Shown piece after piece: positions 21,530 through 33,185 of a stretch of 64,000 nucleotides of DNA. Every line of letters starts with the position of its first letter. Positions within the stretch are counted from its first letter, which is position 1. This DNA comes from Chinchilla lanigera. Its lineage: Eukaryota; Chordata; Mammalia; Rodentia; Chinchillidae. Below the pieces are notes generated by a model that was given only the letters and a program-made list of their open reading frames with translations, made no database searches and had not been told where the DNA came from. The stretch lies in NCBI RefSeq assembly GCF_000276665.1, contig NW_004955447.1, positions 14,727,103 through 14,791,102 on the forward strand, read 5' to 3'. Both the position numbers and the translations under genes were made by a program.

Positions 21530-22165
21530 AATTTGAGATAAAATGTATACACCTAAAGGCGTGTATCTTAAATGTACAGTTTGATGCATTTTACAAACTG
21601 ACACAACCATGTAACCAGTACCCAAATCAAGAAATCAAAGGTACCAGCATCCAGAAGCACTTCCTCAAGCATCCTCTCTTGACTTCCAATGGTACAGATG
21701 AGGTTTTCCTGGTCTTTATGAAAATAATTTATACAGCATGCATTCTTTTGCATCTGGTTTTCTGAATAGTTGTGGACTGTTCATTAGTATTGCTGTTTTG
21801 TATTCCTTGTATGAATCCATTTATATTCTCCTCAGAATATGTTGATAGGCAAATGGGTAGTTTCTTGTTTTTCCTACTAATAGTATTGTTCCTATAACAT
21901 TCCATAATTTTTTTTTTTTTTTTTTTTACCAGAAATCAAACTCAGGACCTTGCGCTTGCCAGGCAGGCACTTGTGCCGCTGAGCTGTATCCCCGGCCTTA
22001 GAATTTTTTTTTGAACAACATGTGTATGCGTTTCTGTTTGCCATTCCCTTAGCAATGGAGCTGCTGGACCACAGAGTATACATACATTCAGCATTAGAAA
22101 GCTGTGTTCAGGAGCATTTATTGCCAGAGAACAGGCAGAAGCAGAACTTTTTACGTTTGCATGGT
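21530..22165 (-). mobile_element. Old L1M 3' region, antisense
   Basis: 'ttaaatttgagataaaatgt', 'atcttaaatgtacagtttga', 'caaccatgtaaccagtaccc', 'gcatctggttttctgaatag' and, after the ID, 'caatggagctgctggaccac' follow antisense L1M 3' order. The ID at 21908-21997 splits it. Confidence 0.7.
21908..21997 (-). mobile_element. ID SINE nested in antisense L1M
   Basis: T run, then ACCAGAAATCAAACTCAGGA, CTTGCCAGGCAGGCACTTGT and GAGCTGTATCCCCGGCC. The GCTGTATCC variant is shared with the diverged copy at 17829, and its target-site duplication is unclear. Confidence 0.88.
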
Positions 22166-22276
22166 ATTCACTTAACAAACAGATTTGTAAATACTTGTTG
22201 AGTACATGTAGTATTGTGCTATATTGTTAGACAATATATACTGCTTATCAAAAAAAAAATATATATATATACTGCT

Positions 22277-22676
22277 TATCTTAGTTACTTTTCTCATTGC
22301 TGAGTCCAAATTACATCACATCCAAAGTTAAAAGAGGAAAGGTTTACTTCAGCTCACAGTTGTGGGCATCTCAGTCCATAGCTGGCTGGTTCCAAGGCAA
22401 GGCAGCACGGCAGAGGGCATCCCAAAGGAGAAACAGTTCATGGCAGGGCAGGCAAAAGGCAGTGAGCACCAAGCTGCAAGCAGTTAGCCTGCCTTTCCCT
22501 TTTATGTTCCCAGACTTTTGGGCGGTGCTACCTAGACATATGCTAATTCCAAACAGTGGACTAATTTTGTACCACACACCCTTAACCCAGTATCACATCC
22601 TAGATCCAGCCAGTTCTGAAAAGTCCCACCTGTAAGCACATGACGATTTGAGGGGACATCTAGATACAAGCCATTA
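22277..22676 (-). mobile_element. MaLR-like solo LTR, minus strand
   Basis: 'atcttagttacttttctcat', 'agaggaaaggtttacttcag', 'ctcagtccatagctggctgg' and the close 'gatacaagccattaac' correspond to the LTR ends of provirus 2. The central part differs, so it is a sister subfamily. No internal sequence follows. Confidence 0.75.
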
Positions 22677-22767
22677 ACTCTGTCCCTTGTAGCACTTAGG
22701 AAAATTTCCATGCTCTAAGGCTAAATAAAAAGCCAAGATATAAAACTGTGTGTACGAACAGACACAA

Positions 22768-23100
22768 AAGATGCTCCTTAATTTATTATGGGTTATCTCC
22801 CAATAAACCCATCATAAATTGAAAGTATCATAAGTTGAAAATATACTTGACATACCTAACCTACTAAACATCCTAGCTTAGCACAGCCTACCTCCAATGT
22901 GCTTAGAACACTTAAAAACAGCCCATAATTGAGCAAAATCATTGAACACAAAGCCTACTTCATAATAAAGTGTTGAATAATTTCATGTAATTCACTAAAC
23001 ACTGTATTGAACTGAAAGTGCATGATGGTATGGGTATGCTTTTGTACCATTATTAAGTTGAAAAATCAGAAATTGAACTGTCACAGGCTGGGAATCTAAC
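22768..23100 (+). mobile_element. Tigger-like MITE (MER44 type)
   Basis: 'gatgctccttaatttattat', 'ccaataaacccatcataaat', 'cctaacctactaaacatcct', 'taataaagtgttgaataatt' and the terminal 'aaattgaactgtcacaggct' fit the Tigger/MER44 group of TcMar-type non-autonomous elements. This is an ancient eutherian repeat. Confidence 0.65.
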
Positions 23101-23415
23101 ATGGTTCAAGTTACAGTATTCAGAGTGTTAAAATGTCATGAAACATACCACTGAAGGAAAACAAAGCAGAAGTGTAAGAGAAATCATCTTAAGACAGAAG
23201 ATCTGGTAACAATTTCTCTCCCTTTTTCTACATTTCTAAATATTCTAGGACTACCAACCATATTAAGTTTCACATACATTTTGATCCAAATCTGTAGAGT
23301 TCCTAACCAGAGGGAGCTATGAAGTCCAGAGACCATGACATTCTCGTTTGCAAGGAATTTAATGAATGTTTGTTGAAAGCCTGATACAGAATTGTTACAC
23401 AACTCAGCACATGCT

Positions 23416-23620
23416 TATATGAGGTGTGATATAAAAAATGGTGAATTTTAATTTTTAAGTATTACAGTATATGAGGTGTGATATAAAAAATGGTGAATTT
23501 TAATTTTTAAGTGTATTACAGTCATTGATCACTCTCAAAATACTCCCCCTTAATTTAAAACACTTTCTCATCATCCTTTTCACTTAGAGCAAGGCTGAAG
23601 GCAATGTGTTTTTCACTTAA
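23416..23620 (+). mobile_element. Mariner-like 5' end with duplicated terminus
   Basis: GAGGTGTGATATAAAAAATG..., TGTATTACAGTCATTGATCA and ATACTCCCCCTTAATTTAAA parallel the first 110 bases of the mariner copies at 54738 and 58567 (GGGTGATCAAAA..., TGTATTATAGT, AATCCCCCTCCAAGTACTCC). The terminal 45 bases occur twice, exactly, at 23416-23460 and 23468-23512. Nothing recognisable as transposase follows. Confidence 0.55.
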
Positions 23621-23699
23621 TTTAAATATTCATTGTACATTTTGATGATCTTTTGTATGTGCTGTATATACTTTTGCAAAGTGTTTGACTTACATAAAA

Positions 23700-24944
23700 T
23701 CAGAATTGGAAGAGATTTTAGGACTCATTTAGTTTAGTTGCTGTTAAATACTAATAGTTTCAAAATTTTTTATTTGAAATTTTATATGGGTTAACATATA
23801 AAATACAAGATTTTGAAGAGGTGTTTGGAGCCTGAACTTAGCCCTCTGTGACAGATTCTAAGTGCCAAAAGTCTTTAAGAAACACGGTTTGAAACTACTG
23901 ATCAGGATGGTTTAACTGATGTCTAGAAAAAAAAACTGAAGCAAGGTCATAAGGAAGTTAGCTCAGAACCACATCTTCCAACTCCTAATTCAATCTTTCC
24001 CAACACACCCTCGTTGCAAGCAGACTCTAGGCCTCCCAACCGCAGGAGCAACGCCTTGCTGTGCCTCTATGTTCCCCACCCTGGCCACACAGATACCAGC
24101 ATGCAGCACATCTGTTTAACTGAGCACTTGATGTCTACCTGCAATTCAACTGGGAATAAGCCCCCACCACCCAAGGTTAATCACCCGCAGAAAAAGCCAT
24201 GCATACTTTATAAAGAGAGCTAAGAGTCATTTCAGGATCCACACCTAGCCTCCTTAGCTGGCACCAAGGACACTTCCCAATACCAGCAATGAGTAGATTA
24301 AGAAGTTAAGCAATAAAGTAGCTGGGCTATGTAATGGACTTCAAACCCTGGCAGGAAGAAGACCTGTACTGAAGAAAGCTCCTTCTGCCCAGAGCAATTA
24401 ATGTGGTGAAGAGATGGACAGGGAGATGTACTATTTTTATGCTTTAAAGGGAAGATAAAAGACATGAGGAGATACCAAGCAGTAAATCTGCCATGCAGGG
24501 GCAAACACGAGGACATGGTTTTCTTTTTTCCACAAGATAATTTTATTGCTAGGTAGTAACAGCTGTCCAAGGTTTTACTCTGTTAGCTGTTTTCCTGTCA
24601 TGATAAAGGATCTGAGCCCTGGAGAGCTGCAGTAAGAAATTCCAGACTGAAAGCAGTCATGCAGGGGCATCCATGGAAGCAGCGAGGAGGAGAACGAGCC
24701 CGTGAACTCCAGTTCACACCTGAGCCCTGGCTGAGTCTGTAGAAAGGCAAGCTTCCTTTCATTCAGAAGGCATCATACAGTACTTACTGATGCTTGTAAT
24801 ATGATTACGGGATGGCATTTGTATTGGCAAAGCACTGGGGTATACATTCAATATAATTTTATTGTGGAATTTTTATTGTATTCAAGTTGCTCTCAATGGT
24901 TAATCCATATATGGCATCATACAGGCACTGTTCTATTTATTCAT
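23700..24944. other. Unassigned sequence
   Basis: No exon or firmly recognised repeat. A minus-strand frame of 90 codons (24298-24570) shows no domain. The composition is ordinary. Confidence 0.5.
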
Positions 24945-25365
24945 ATGCGTCATAGTCCACTTGGGCTGCTACAACAAAATACCTCAGTCTTGGTAATTTA
25001 TAAACAATGGGCATTTATTTCTTGTGGTTTTTAGAGATTCGGAAGTTGAAGACGGAGGTACCAGAGTATTTGGCATCTGGGGGGGACCCTACTCTTCGTG
25101 GATGGCACGTTCTTCTTGCATCCTCACATGGCAGAAGGACAAAAAGGGGCACATAACAGAGGGACAGATGAAAGGGCAGGAGGACCTGAAATGTTAGGTA
25201 CTTCCCCCAGCCTCTCTGGAAGGGCCAGTGCCACTGACGACAGTGGAGCCCTCACGGAGACCTAAGCACCTCACAATGGTCTGCGTTCTACACCGTGGCT
25301 TTGGTGTGTAAGTTCTAACACATGAACTTTGGGGGAACAGGTATATTCAAACTAAGCAGCCTGAG
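24945..25365 (-). mobile_element. MST/MLT-type LTR, minus strand
   Basis: Opens 'gtccacttgggctgctacaa' and 'caaaatacctcagtcttggt', includes 'cttcttgcatcctcacatgg' and 'agaaggac', and closes 'cacatgaactttgggggaac'. All are the antisense of a well-known MaLR LTR pattern. An internal run of six Gs lies at 25079-25084. Confidence 0.75.
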
Positions 25366-25559
25366 ACTAAATCAGGCTGTCTTCTGCCTTCTCCCTTACA
25401 ATTCACTTTGCTGAGACCTCTGAGCATAACCTCCCTGCACCGCCACTGTCAGAGTATCACTGTAATCTCTTACATCTGTAGACAGCCTCAGTCCTGACTT
25501 TCAGAACCTTGTTCACCTATCTTCTGTTTCATCCTCGGGACAGCTCCACGACAGCTGCT

Positions 25560-25665
25560 TATCATCTGACTGATTAGGAACCCTAAGCTCACAAACTTCA
25601 AGTGATGACTTCAAGGTTTCGCAGTTAATAAATGACAGGGTTGAAACAGGAACCTTGGACTTGTG
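25560..25665 (-). mobile_element. MIR fragment, antisense
   Basis: 'aggaaccctaagctcacaaa', 'caaggtttcgcagttaataa' and 'gacagggttgaaacaggaac' match the antisense MIR core (AGGTCACACAGCTAGTAAG...GGATTCGAACCC in the family). Confidence 0.6.
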
Positions 25666-25729
25666 GCTTTTAGTCCCTCATTCTTCTTCTACAACTTACT
25701 TTCTACCACGCCACAAAACAACATCAGAA

Positions 25730-25873
25730 GCTGGGTGTGGTGTCGGAGGCCCTTAATTCCAGCACACAGGAGGCTGAGGCAGGAGAATCGCTGTGAGTAT
25801 GAGACCAGCCTGGGCTACAAAGTGAGCTCAAGGCCAGCCTGAACTGCACAGCGAGACCCTGTCTCAGAAAAAA
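25730..25873 (+). mobile_element. B1 SINE with 29-bp internal duplication
   Basis: GCTGGGTGTGGTGTCGGAGG to CCCTGTCTCAGAAAAAA. Two tandem CCAGCCTG units are spaced by 29 bases (GACCAGCCTGGGCTACAAAG, then GGCCAGCCTGAACTGCACAG). Confidence 0.92.
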
Positions 25874-26844
25874 CCCAAACACACCACCACATATTCCCTG
25901 TTGTCCTCTTGGTAACTCGGCGTGGCTTCCCATGTCCTCCATCGTCTGGCACCTTTACCTGCCTGACCTCCTCTCCCCTCCTTCTAATACACACTAGCTG
26001 CTTGTGCATACTAACACACTCACCTGGAACATCACCCCTTCTGTCTTTGGCACATGTGATCTTCCACCAAAAACAATTAATGTCTGAACTATATATTCTA
26101 ACATTTGAACTATATTCAGTTGATAAGTTTGTACTAAACCATACTTGTTCAATTATTTATTAAACTGTATTAGTTAAATTATATAATGTTTAATTGTTTA
26201 CAGTGTTGAAGTCTTACTTCTTTTGGAAGACCAGATCTTTCTTTTTCTGGTAGAAGGTGGTATCAGATTCTTTCATTCATGAACATATACCAGGGTCTCT
26301 CTCAGAGTAGGTACTCAGCAACAAAAGTGGGAACAACTTATTTAGGTTTTTAATGTAGTGTCCAACACTCTGTGAGAATCCAGTCACTGAAATGCCTGGA
26401 AGTAGGAGGAGAAGGCAGAATGTTTCTTAGAGGACGTGAGGAACCACAAGGGCTCTAAGGCAGCTGGGACAGGGGCCCAAGCCTGAGACTGGCTGTAGAG
26501 TGAGAGGCGAGGGGATCCTCTTTATCTGTAACCTGCTTGCTTAATACAGGAAATTAGCATCAATACTGGGCCCCGTGGGGCTGAACTATAGGCAGAGGTT
26601 AAGTAGCTCCTAAGAAACAGAGAGTGAAAGGCTAAGGAAAAAAAGAGAAGAAAAGGAGACCAGGTGGATCGCTGATGGATTATGTCCTAGAAAAATTACC
26701 TTTGCAAGGTGGTTTGTATGTATGAGATCCAGTGCTGCTACTGCTGATACATTATATTGAATGTATACTTTACCCCAGTGCTTCTTTGCCAATACAGAAG
26801 AGCACTCGTTTCAAAAATCAACATAATTCTCTAAAACAACGTCT

Positions 26845-27025
26845 AGCCCAAACTTGTTTCCATGAAAAACGTTTTACTGGAACACAGATAACCAATTTGT
26901 TAAGCACTGACTCTGGCTATTTTTGCACCATGAAGCTGGAGTAGAATAGCTGAGGCAGACCCCACAGGGCTCACGAAGCCTGAAATCTGGTCCTTTATAA
27001 AAGTTGGCTGATCTCTGCTCTAAAA
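26845..27025 (+). mobile_element. hAT-Charlie-like MITE fragment
   Basis: 'gttttactggaacacagata', 'tctggctatttttgcaccat', 'gaatagctgaggcagacccc' and 'gaaatctggtcctttataaa' match the antisense half of a common hAT-Charlie MITE whose other end is GGTCAGCAAACTTTTTCTGT. The exact subfamily is not determined. Confidence 0.6.
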
Positions 27026-27389
27026 TCTAGTTCTACTTTTTACATGGACAGCACAAACTGACTTTTGGCAAGGAAGTCCCACAAGCAGTCAGTAGTCCCA
27101 GAAAATCCAGGAAGTTTCCTTCTGTTATGGACAGCGCTGCACTTGGGTTTACGACCTTTTCACTGAGCCATTCTATCTTACGTGTCTATTTGTGAAGCAG
27201 AGATTGTTTTACCCACGGATGTGGCTTGGGCCTGAATTTTTCTAGCATTTGGATATGATTATTGCCTAATTCTGTTCAAAAGAAATGTGATGGACAAAAA
27301 AAAAATGAGTTGCTTATACAGTTGTTAAAAAGTTAGAGCAACAATTGACTTAACTGATCAGGAAGGAAAGAGCAGAATTGGATCTTTTT

Positions 27390-27476
27390 GGTTTGATTTT
27401 GGCAGTACTAGGGATTGAACCCAGGGCCTCCGGCATGCTGTTCGAGCACTCCACCACTGAGCTGCGTCCCCAGCCC
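27390..27476 (-). mobile_element. ID SINE, diverged
   Basis: Antisense ID: TTTTGGCAGTACTAGGGATT, GAACCCAGGGCCTCCGGCAT, ACCACTGAGCTGCGTCCCCA. It resembles the ID half of B1-dID more than the young ID set, so it is an older subfamily. Confidence 0.8.
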
Positions 27477-27479
27477 TGG

Positions 27480-28665
27480 AAGCAGTAGATTTTAAGCTAA
27501 TAAAAGTATATTGGTCCCATTTATTATTTTTAATGGAATTCTTTCTTAATTGGATTTTGTAAATTTTCTTTTATCTACAGAACATACTGACATTATTTTA
27601 CCTTCTTCTGTTGACTCAGAATCATCATAATAAAATTCGCATTGCATGATAGATTTCTGGGGCCATGAAGGGCTGGAGGCCAATTGAACCAACACAAAGG
27701 AGCTGAGAAAATATATTTTACAGTTCTCATACAAGTTTGCATTTTTCCTCTCACTCTCAGCAGCCATTCTGCACAGGATACCAGGACTGAAAAGTGATCT
27801 AAATCAACCACCAAACTCATGCCAAAATTCCCAGACCCCCCCAAAGTGTCCATCTAGTGGGATTGTTTGGACCATTTTGGTTCACCAAATCATCCATTAT
27901 TGACAACATGCCTCCCCTGGGCCCAACACAGTCTTAACCTCAATGATTATTAGCCACTACTGGTCATCAATAAAATATATAGGATTCCAACCTTGGTAGG
28001 AGACCTAATATGACTGCATATAGACAAGGCAGACTTGCTTCTTACAGCTTCACATGCTGCTCTTTTTTGCTCACTGAATGCTATCTGATAAAGCCCCAAA
28101 CTCCACGTTCAGGGCTCTGCTTATACATTCATTGCATTTTCTAATAATATTGAACAATATCTAAAGGGACCAGAGGACAGTTTATGAGCATTCACAGCAC
28201 ATGCTTCCCACACTCAGGATTCGACCTTACAGTGGTGAGAGGTGATTTCCAAAAGTCAGTTCCACGTGAAAGCAGACATTTCCTTGTGCTAAACAGTAAC
28301 AGGTTACAGAATCGTTTTACAGCAACTAATGGTCTGCTTGTCAAGTACTTCCTAAAGGTCCGAGACAACATCAGGTAGAGTTGATGTGCTGCTGCTGCTG
28401 CTGCTGATCTAACTGGTCATCTTGCTTCACTGTGCCCTGACAAACTAAAAGAAAGCCCTAAATATTGCTACCTAATCAAGCATGATCAATCAAACTGTGG
28501 GACCTTTTTCTTTTACAAGAAGAAAGCAACTTTTCCTAAGACTCAAACATCACATATAATACAAAGAAAAAAGTCACATGGAGAAAGAGAATTAAAAGAG
28601 AGAAATAAACAAGACAAGTAAGAAGAAATGGGTTAGCGAACCCGCGGGAGGTGGTGGAAAGAGGA
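27480..28665. other. Unassigned sequence with a short (TGC)6
   Basis: No exon is identified. A perfect TGC hexamer array is at 28387-28404. Minus-strand frames of 73 and 86 codons near 27546-27853 lack recognisable domains. Confidence 0.5.
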
Positions 28666-28669
28666 AAGG

Positions 28670-28800
28670 GAAACGCCAGCTCAGGGAGCACGCACTTGCA
28701 GTCCCAACTGCTCAGGAGGCTGAGGCAAGGGATCACTTGAGCATAACAGTTTGAGACCAGCCTGGGGAACATAGAAAGACATCATCTCAATTAACTGACT
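28670..28800 (+). mobile_element. Ancestral 7SL monomer (proto-B1/FLAM-like)
   Basis: 'caactgctcaggaggctgag', 'gatcacttgagcataacagt' and 'ttgagaccagcctggggaac' keep the 7SL/Alu-left order without the 29-bp B1 duplication. Strongly diverged, hence old. Confidence 0.75.
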
Positions 28801-29149
28801 GATTATTTAATCAATTAATTTTAAAAGATAGGATAAAATTGAGGAAGTCACAGAAGAGGAATATTCACCCAAGATGTCTCATCATGCTGTAATGAGATCA
28901 CAAATGAAGAGGTAGTGAAATATGTGAAGAAGCTGTGAAGAACCCAGGGGGAGCCCTGAGGGGCCACGGCCTAAGGCTTGTACTTTCTGCCACCCCATCC
29001 TCCCCAGATCTAGAGCCCCGAGGATGCCTGGCTTTCAGTTTCCTCAGATCACCTGCTGTTAGGAGCAGTGTAGTGGCCTGGATTTAAGCCAAAAGTGGGT
29101 CTGTGGGAAACTAGAACAAGCAACGGAAGAAGAAACACATTTGAATCAG

Positions 29150-29935
29150 GATTAGGTAGAAGGTTTAGCCAACACAACAGAAAGAAATTAGATGAATGAA
29201 AGACAAAATGAGTAAGTTAAACCATCACTATTTGCAGTAAAGAAAAACCCAGAAGTGTCAACTGAAAAGCTAGAAAAGAGTTTGGCAAATCTGAGTCAAC
29301 ATCATTCATAAAAAACAAAAAGAAGATATAATGGATGGAAAAACCTCAATATAATAGCAGCCAACACAATAAAATACCTAGGAATAAACTTAACAGGAAT
29401 GTGAAGGAAGTAGGAGAAGAAAACTATAAAACACTTTTAAAGGGCAGACAAATGCTCAGTGGAAAAGCATAGTGGGTCTTGGAAAGGAAAGCCTGATACC
29501 ATAAAGATGTCATTCTTCTTAACTCAAAAGTCAAACACAATTCCAATAAAAAAGAATAGTGAGGAAGGCTCAGAAAAAGAAGAGTAATAAAGGGAAAGTA
29601 GTCCTAGCAGATATTAAGGTGCTTTATAGACCCTTAACAATTAAAACAGCACAAAACAGTCACACAAATGCATAGATAGATCAGTAGAACAGAACAGAAA
29701 ATCCATAAGTAGATCAAATACTTTAGTAATTTAATGTATGATTAAAATGGCATCTTGTGTCAGTGGAGAAAGATCATTTAATAAATATTGGGAGAGCTGG
29801 AGAGCCACCTGGGTAAAGATGAAGTTGGAACCATACTCAAACTAGAATAAACTATCTCTAAATGGAACAAAAATTAGTATGTTAAACACGAAACCATAAA
29901 ATAGTAGAATTCACCAAAAATGAGACAACCTGAAA
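29150..29935 (+). mobile_element. L1 ORF2 fragment, plus strand
   Basis: 'ataatagcagccaacacaat', 'aaaatacctaggaataaact', 'gaaaactataaaacactttt', 'agtggagaaagatcatttaa' and 'ctctaaatggaacaaaa' are in ORF2 C-terminal order. Coding frames are broken. Confidence 0.75.
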
Positions 29936-30549
29936 TTATCTGCCCCCTGTTGGAAGAACATACCACCTATGAAGTAGTCTTTTTAAAATATTTCATCTAA
30001 ATTTGATAGTATCTCCATTTCTACCAATTTACAGAAAATACAGAGGGTAGAGAAGGATATAAACTACACTGCAGTGATACAATCAGCAAGATCCACCGTG
30101 GGCGGCACAAAAGAATGAACGGTGTTCTTAAAAAATGGAAGGAAAGAAAGGGGAGGAGGGAAGGGCGGAAGTGGGAGAGCTGGGAGAAGGGCGGGGAGGA
30201 GATGGAGGGTAAGCACCTCTGGATTAAGAGAGATAAAAACTCACCTTGGCACAGACACTCACTAGCTCTTGCCTGTTGTCCACTTCTCCAGAAATTTCTG
30301 CTTGTGAGCTTTTATTCCAGTCATTACAAACTTTAAGCCTGCTGTGTTTGTGTATTTTAGTTCACTGGTTTGATAATTTTTCTCTTTTCATTTAATTCCA
30401 AAATAGATAATAAATCCCCAAAGGTCAAAAATTCAAAAGTTAAAAAAGGTATGACATGAACCCCCATCCAATCCTCATGCCCATTTCTCCCTTCCCAAGA
30501 TAGCACTGTTTTTAGTTTTATATGAATATATGTAGAGATTTTTAATGCA

Positions 30550-30645
30550 TTTATAAGAAAAAAAATTTTGAGAAAGGGTCTCACTGTGTAGTTCAGGCCG
30601 GCCTTGAGTTCACTATGCAGCCCAGGCTAGACTTGAACAACGAAA
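30550..30645 (-). mobile_element. B1 SINE fragment
   Basis: Antisense B1 3' part: GAGAAAGGGTCTCACTGTGT, AGTTCAGGCCGGCCTTGAGT, ATGCAGCCCAGGCTAGACTT. Two units indicate the duplicated type. The 5' half is missing. Confidence 0.8.
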
Positions 30646-30693
30646 CTATTAATCTCCACTCCTTTTTCCATTCTAACAAATATGCCAGACACA

Positions 30694-31325
30694 CTGTTCT
30701 TGCTTTTTTTCACTAAGGATCACAACAGCTTCCCAACGCATCATCCTGACTTTCTCATCCACACCCTACGTGGCTGTTGGGGTGGTCAAAGCAGATCTGA
30801 CCATGCTTAGAAGCGTTCAATGTCTCCCTCTGACCTACAGGATCAAGTTAAACTCCCTGACACTGCCAGTCAATATCTTTTCTATTTCTGCCATGGCCTA
30901 CTGCTTTCAGGGGTCTAATCTGTCACCCTTCACTACAAATCCTAAACTTCACAGATGCCAGGTTAGTGGCTGGATTCTCAAGACACCAAGCACATTTTTT
31001 CTTCTTTGGCATGGTTACGTCTATTCCCAGAACCTCTTTTCATTCTATTTAGGGAGCTTTTACTTTCTACCTATCCTTCAATTCCCAACTAAAATACTCA
31101 GTCCTTGCAGAAACCTGCCCTCGTTTTCCATAATCAGAACCAACTCCTCCTTCTAGTATGTGCCCAGAGGCCTCTGTCAAACTGTAACATAATCCATGTC
31201 ACAATGCCATACTCTTATTTGCTCTCATCAATATTTAATCAATGAATAATCATGCTGTACACCCAAGCCAGCCTTTCCCCCAAGGGTTCTGTTCTTGCTT
31301 TTTTTCACTAAGGATCACAACAGCT
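30694..31325. repeat. Perfect 37-bp direct repeat flanking an L2 segment
   Basis: Positions 30694-30730 and 31289-31325 are identical over 37 bases (beginning CTGTTCTTGC, ending CACAACAGCT), spaced 595 bases start to start. The DNA between is mostly antisense L2. The repeat itself belongs to no SINE or LTR I recognise. Confidence 0.95.
30770..31235 (-). mobile_element. L2 LINE, antisense
   Basis: 'tctccctctgacctacagga', 'tcaagttaaactccctgaca', 'ccatggcctactgctttcag', 'cttttactttctacctatcc' and 'ccagaggcctctgtcaaact' run in antisense L2 3' order. A 128-codon plus-strand frame here (30770-31156) is a chance frame through L2. Confidence 0.65.
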
Positions 31326-32769
31326 AAGTTCAAAGAATGGGATTCCAGAAAGAACACCAACAGCCAGCCTTCAAAAAACTCTACCAGTCCACTGAAATAA
31401 CTTTATCAGCTTATCTTCATTCAAAGTGGAATCAACCCCTTGAATTATCCACTCTGCACATCAAGACCTGCAGTGGGGTCCAGCACACGCTCTGCCTCCT
31501 TCAAATAAGGCTGAGTTCTCCTGGGACACCTGCCAGCTGAATCCCACTGTCTTGTTCCTTGGTGAGCAGAGTGAAGCTCAAAGAGCTTCTTTATGGAGAA
31601 AGTATTATTTCTGCATGTTTAGGAGTATGTATTTAGGATTATGGGGAAAGTGTCTTCCTGCAGAAATACACTTCACCAGAGAGGCAACGACGGCATGGAA
31701 GGAAGGCAGAAGCTCTTATAATTGGCCACACAGGTCAGGCCCCTGCCTCCACTGCAGGTGGGCTTTCAGGACTTTTATTCCTCCTTTTCTTTCTTTCACT
31801 CAAGTATAATCTTCTTATCTCCTTTCTTGTATTTTAATAAATATCCTCAATTATTTTCCTCATATTACTTCCCTGCAATGATAGCACATTGCAGAACTCA
31901 ATGTACCAAATGGTCATTTATGTTTCCACAGATCAGGTTAAATCTCTTACCCTAAACTTATGATTTTTTACATTGGAGCACTGACCTAAATCACTGCTCT
32001 CTAACTACTATCTGTGCACCATGTTAGGTACTAGTAATACTGGGATCTCAGGACTTTAAGCTGGAAGGTAGTGAGTGATCATCTAATGAGCCAGTGTTAC
32101 ACTGAACCGTTAGTAAACAGCAAGAGGAATCTATTCGTACAGGATTCCATTAGCTGACTGCAGATCCCTGAAGAGAGATTGTTTTCCTAACATCTACTTT
32201 ACCGTCACCTTCCATCACATTATGCTGTCTCTATTCCTTTCAAATTATTTCCTGAATCTTGGAAAAACCATTTTCACATTTGTTTCATGAGAAGCTGTGG
32301 TCTGGTCTCTAGGATCGTAAAAAGAAGGGGTTTCCTGCTATCAGGAGTATCTTCTTGAATTATCTCCGAATTCCATCCCACAATAGGGAGTAGAGGTGCA
32401 TGCGAGACGCCTGCTATCCATTCCCAGTTAGATGAGTCCCTCTTCAATTCACCTGCTCTGGGGAAGGCTCTGTGACCCACTACTGATCCTTCCATAACAT
32501 CTCACTTTCAAGAAGCTGTCTCCAGACCAATCAAAGTCAAAAGGCAGACCAGACACCACTGAAACGACTTGGTCAAATATCAGGAAAGATGGTAGATTTA
32601 TTGTTCTGTGTTAATGCTCAAAATAAATGAAAAATAAATGAAAGAAATAATATCATTATAAAATAAATAATTCTTGTGAGATTCTTCCTCCATTCATCCA
32701 AATGTCTTCTGGCGAGCAAATTAGTTCTGTATGTTTTGAGAAGAAAATTTCTGCATATTCAAGTAGACG
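31326..32769. other. Unassigned sequence
   Basis: Nothing firm is recognised. Frames of 67-85 codons at 31337-31955 have no domain. AT-rich AAATAA clusters lie at 32620-32670. Confidence 0.5.
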
Positions 32770-32774
32770 TCACT

Positions 32775-33185
32775 TATGGTTTAACTTGTGCCCCCCCCCA
32801 ATATTATTAGTTGAACAACTAATACCTAGTACCTCAGAATGTGATCTCATTTAGAGACAGGGTCTTTACAGAGGTCATCAAGCTAAAACGTGGTCTCTAA
32901 GATATGCTGTAGTCAAGTATGACTGATACCCTTGGAAAAAGGGAAAATTGGGGCACAGAGACACATATAGAAAGAGACAAAGTAAAGACACAGGGACAAC
33001 ATCATGTACAAGCCAAGGAACATCTAACTGGGAAAGAAGACTGAGACATTCTCCCTTCCGGCATTTAGGAGAAACCAGCCCTGTGACTCCTGATTTCAGA
33101 CTTCCAGCTGCCAGAGCAGAGAGACAATGGATTTCTACTGCTTAAACCACCAGGGTGTGCACTCTGTCAGGAAGCCCTAGCCAAC
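32775..33185 (+). mobile_element. MLT1-type LTR, plus strand
   Basis: 'cagaatgtgatctcatttag', 'agacagggtctttacagagg', 'ggggcacagagacacatata', 'acaagccaaggaacatctaa', 'gatttcagacttccagctgc' and 'ttctactgcttaaaccacca' match MLT1 LTR order from 5' to 3'. Confidence 0.8.
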
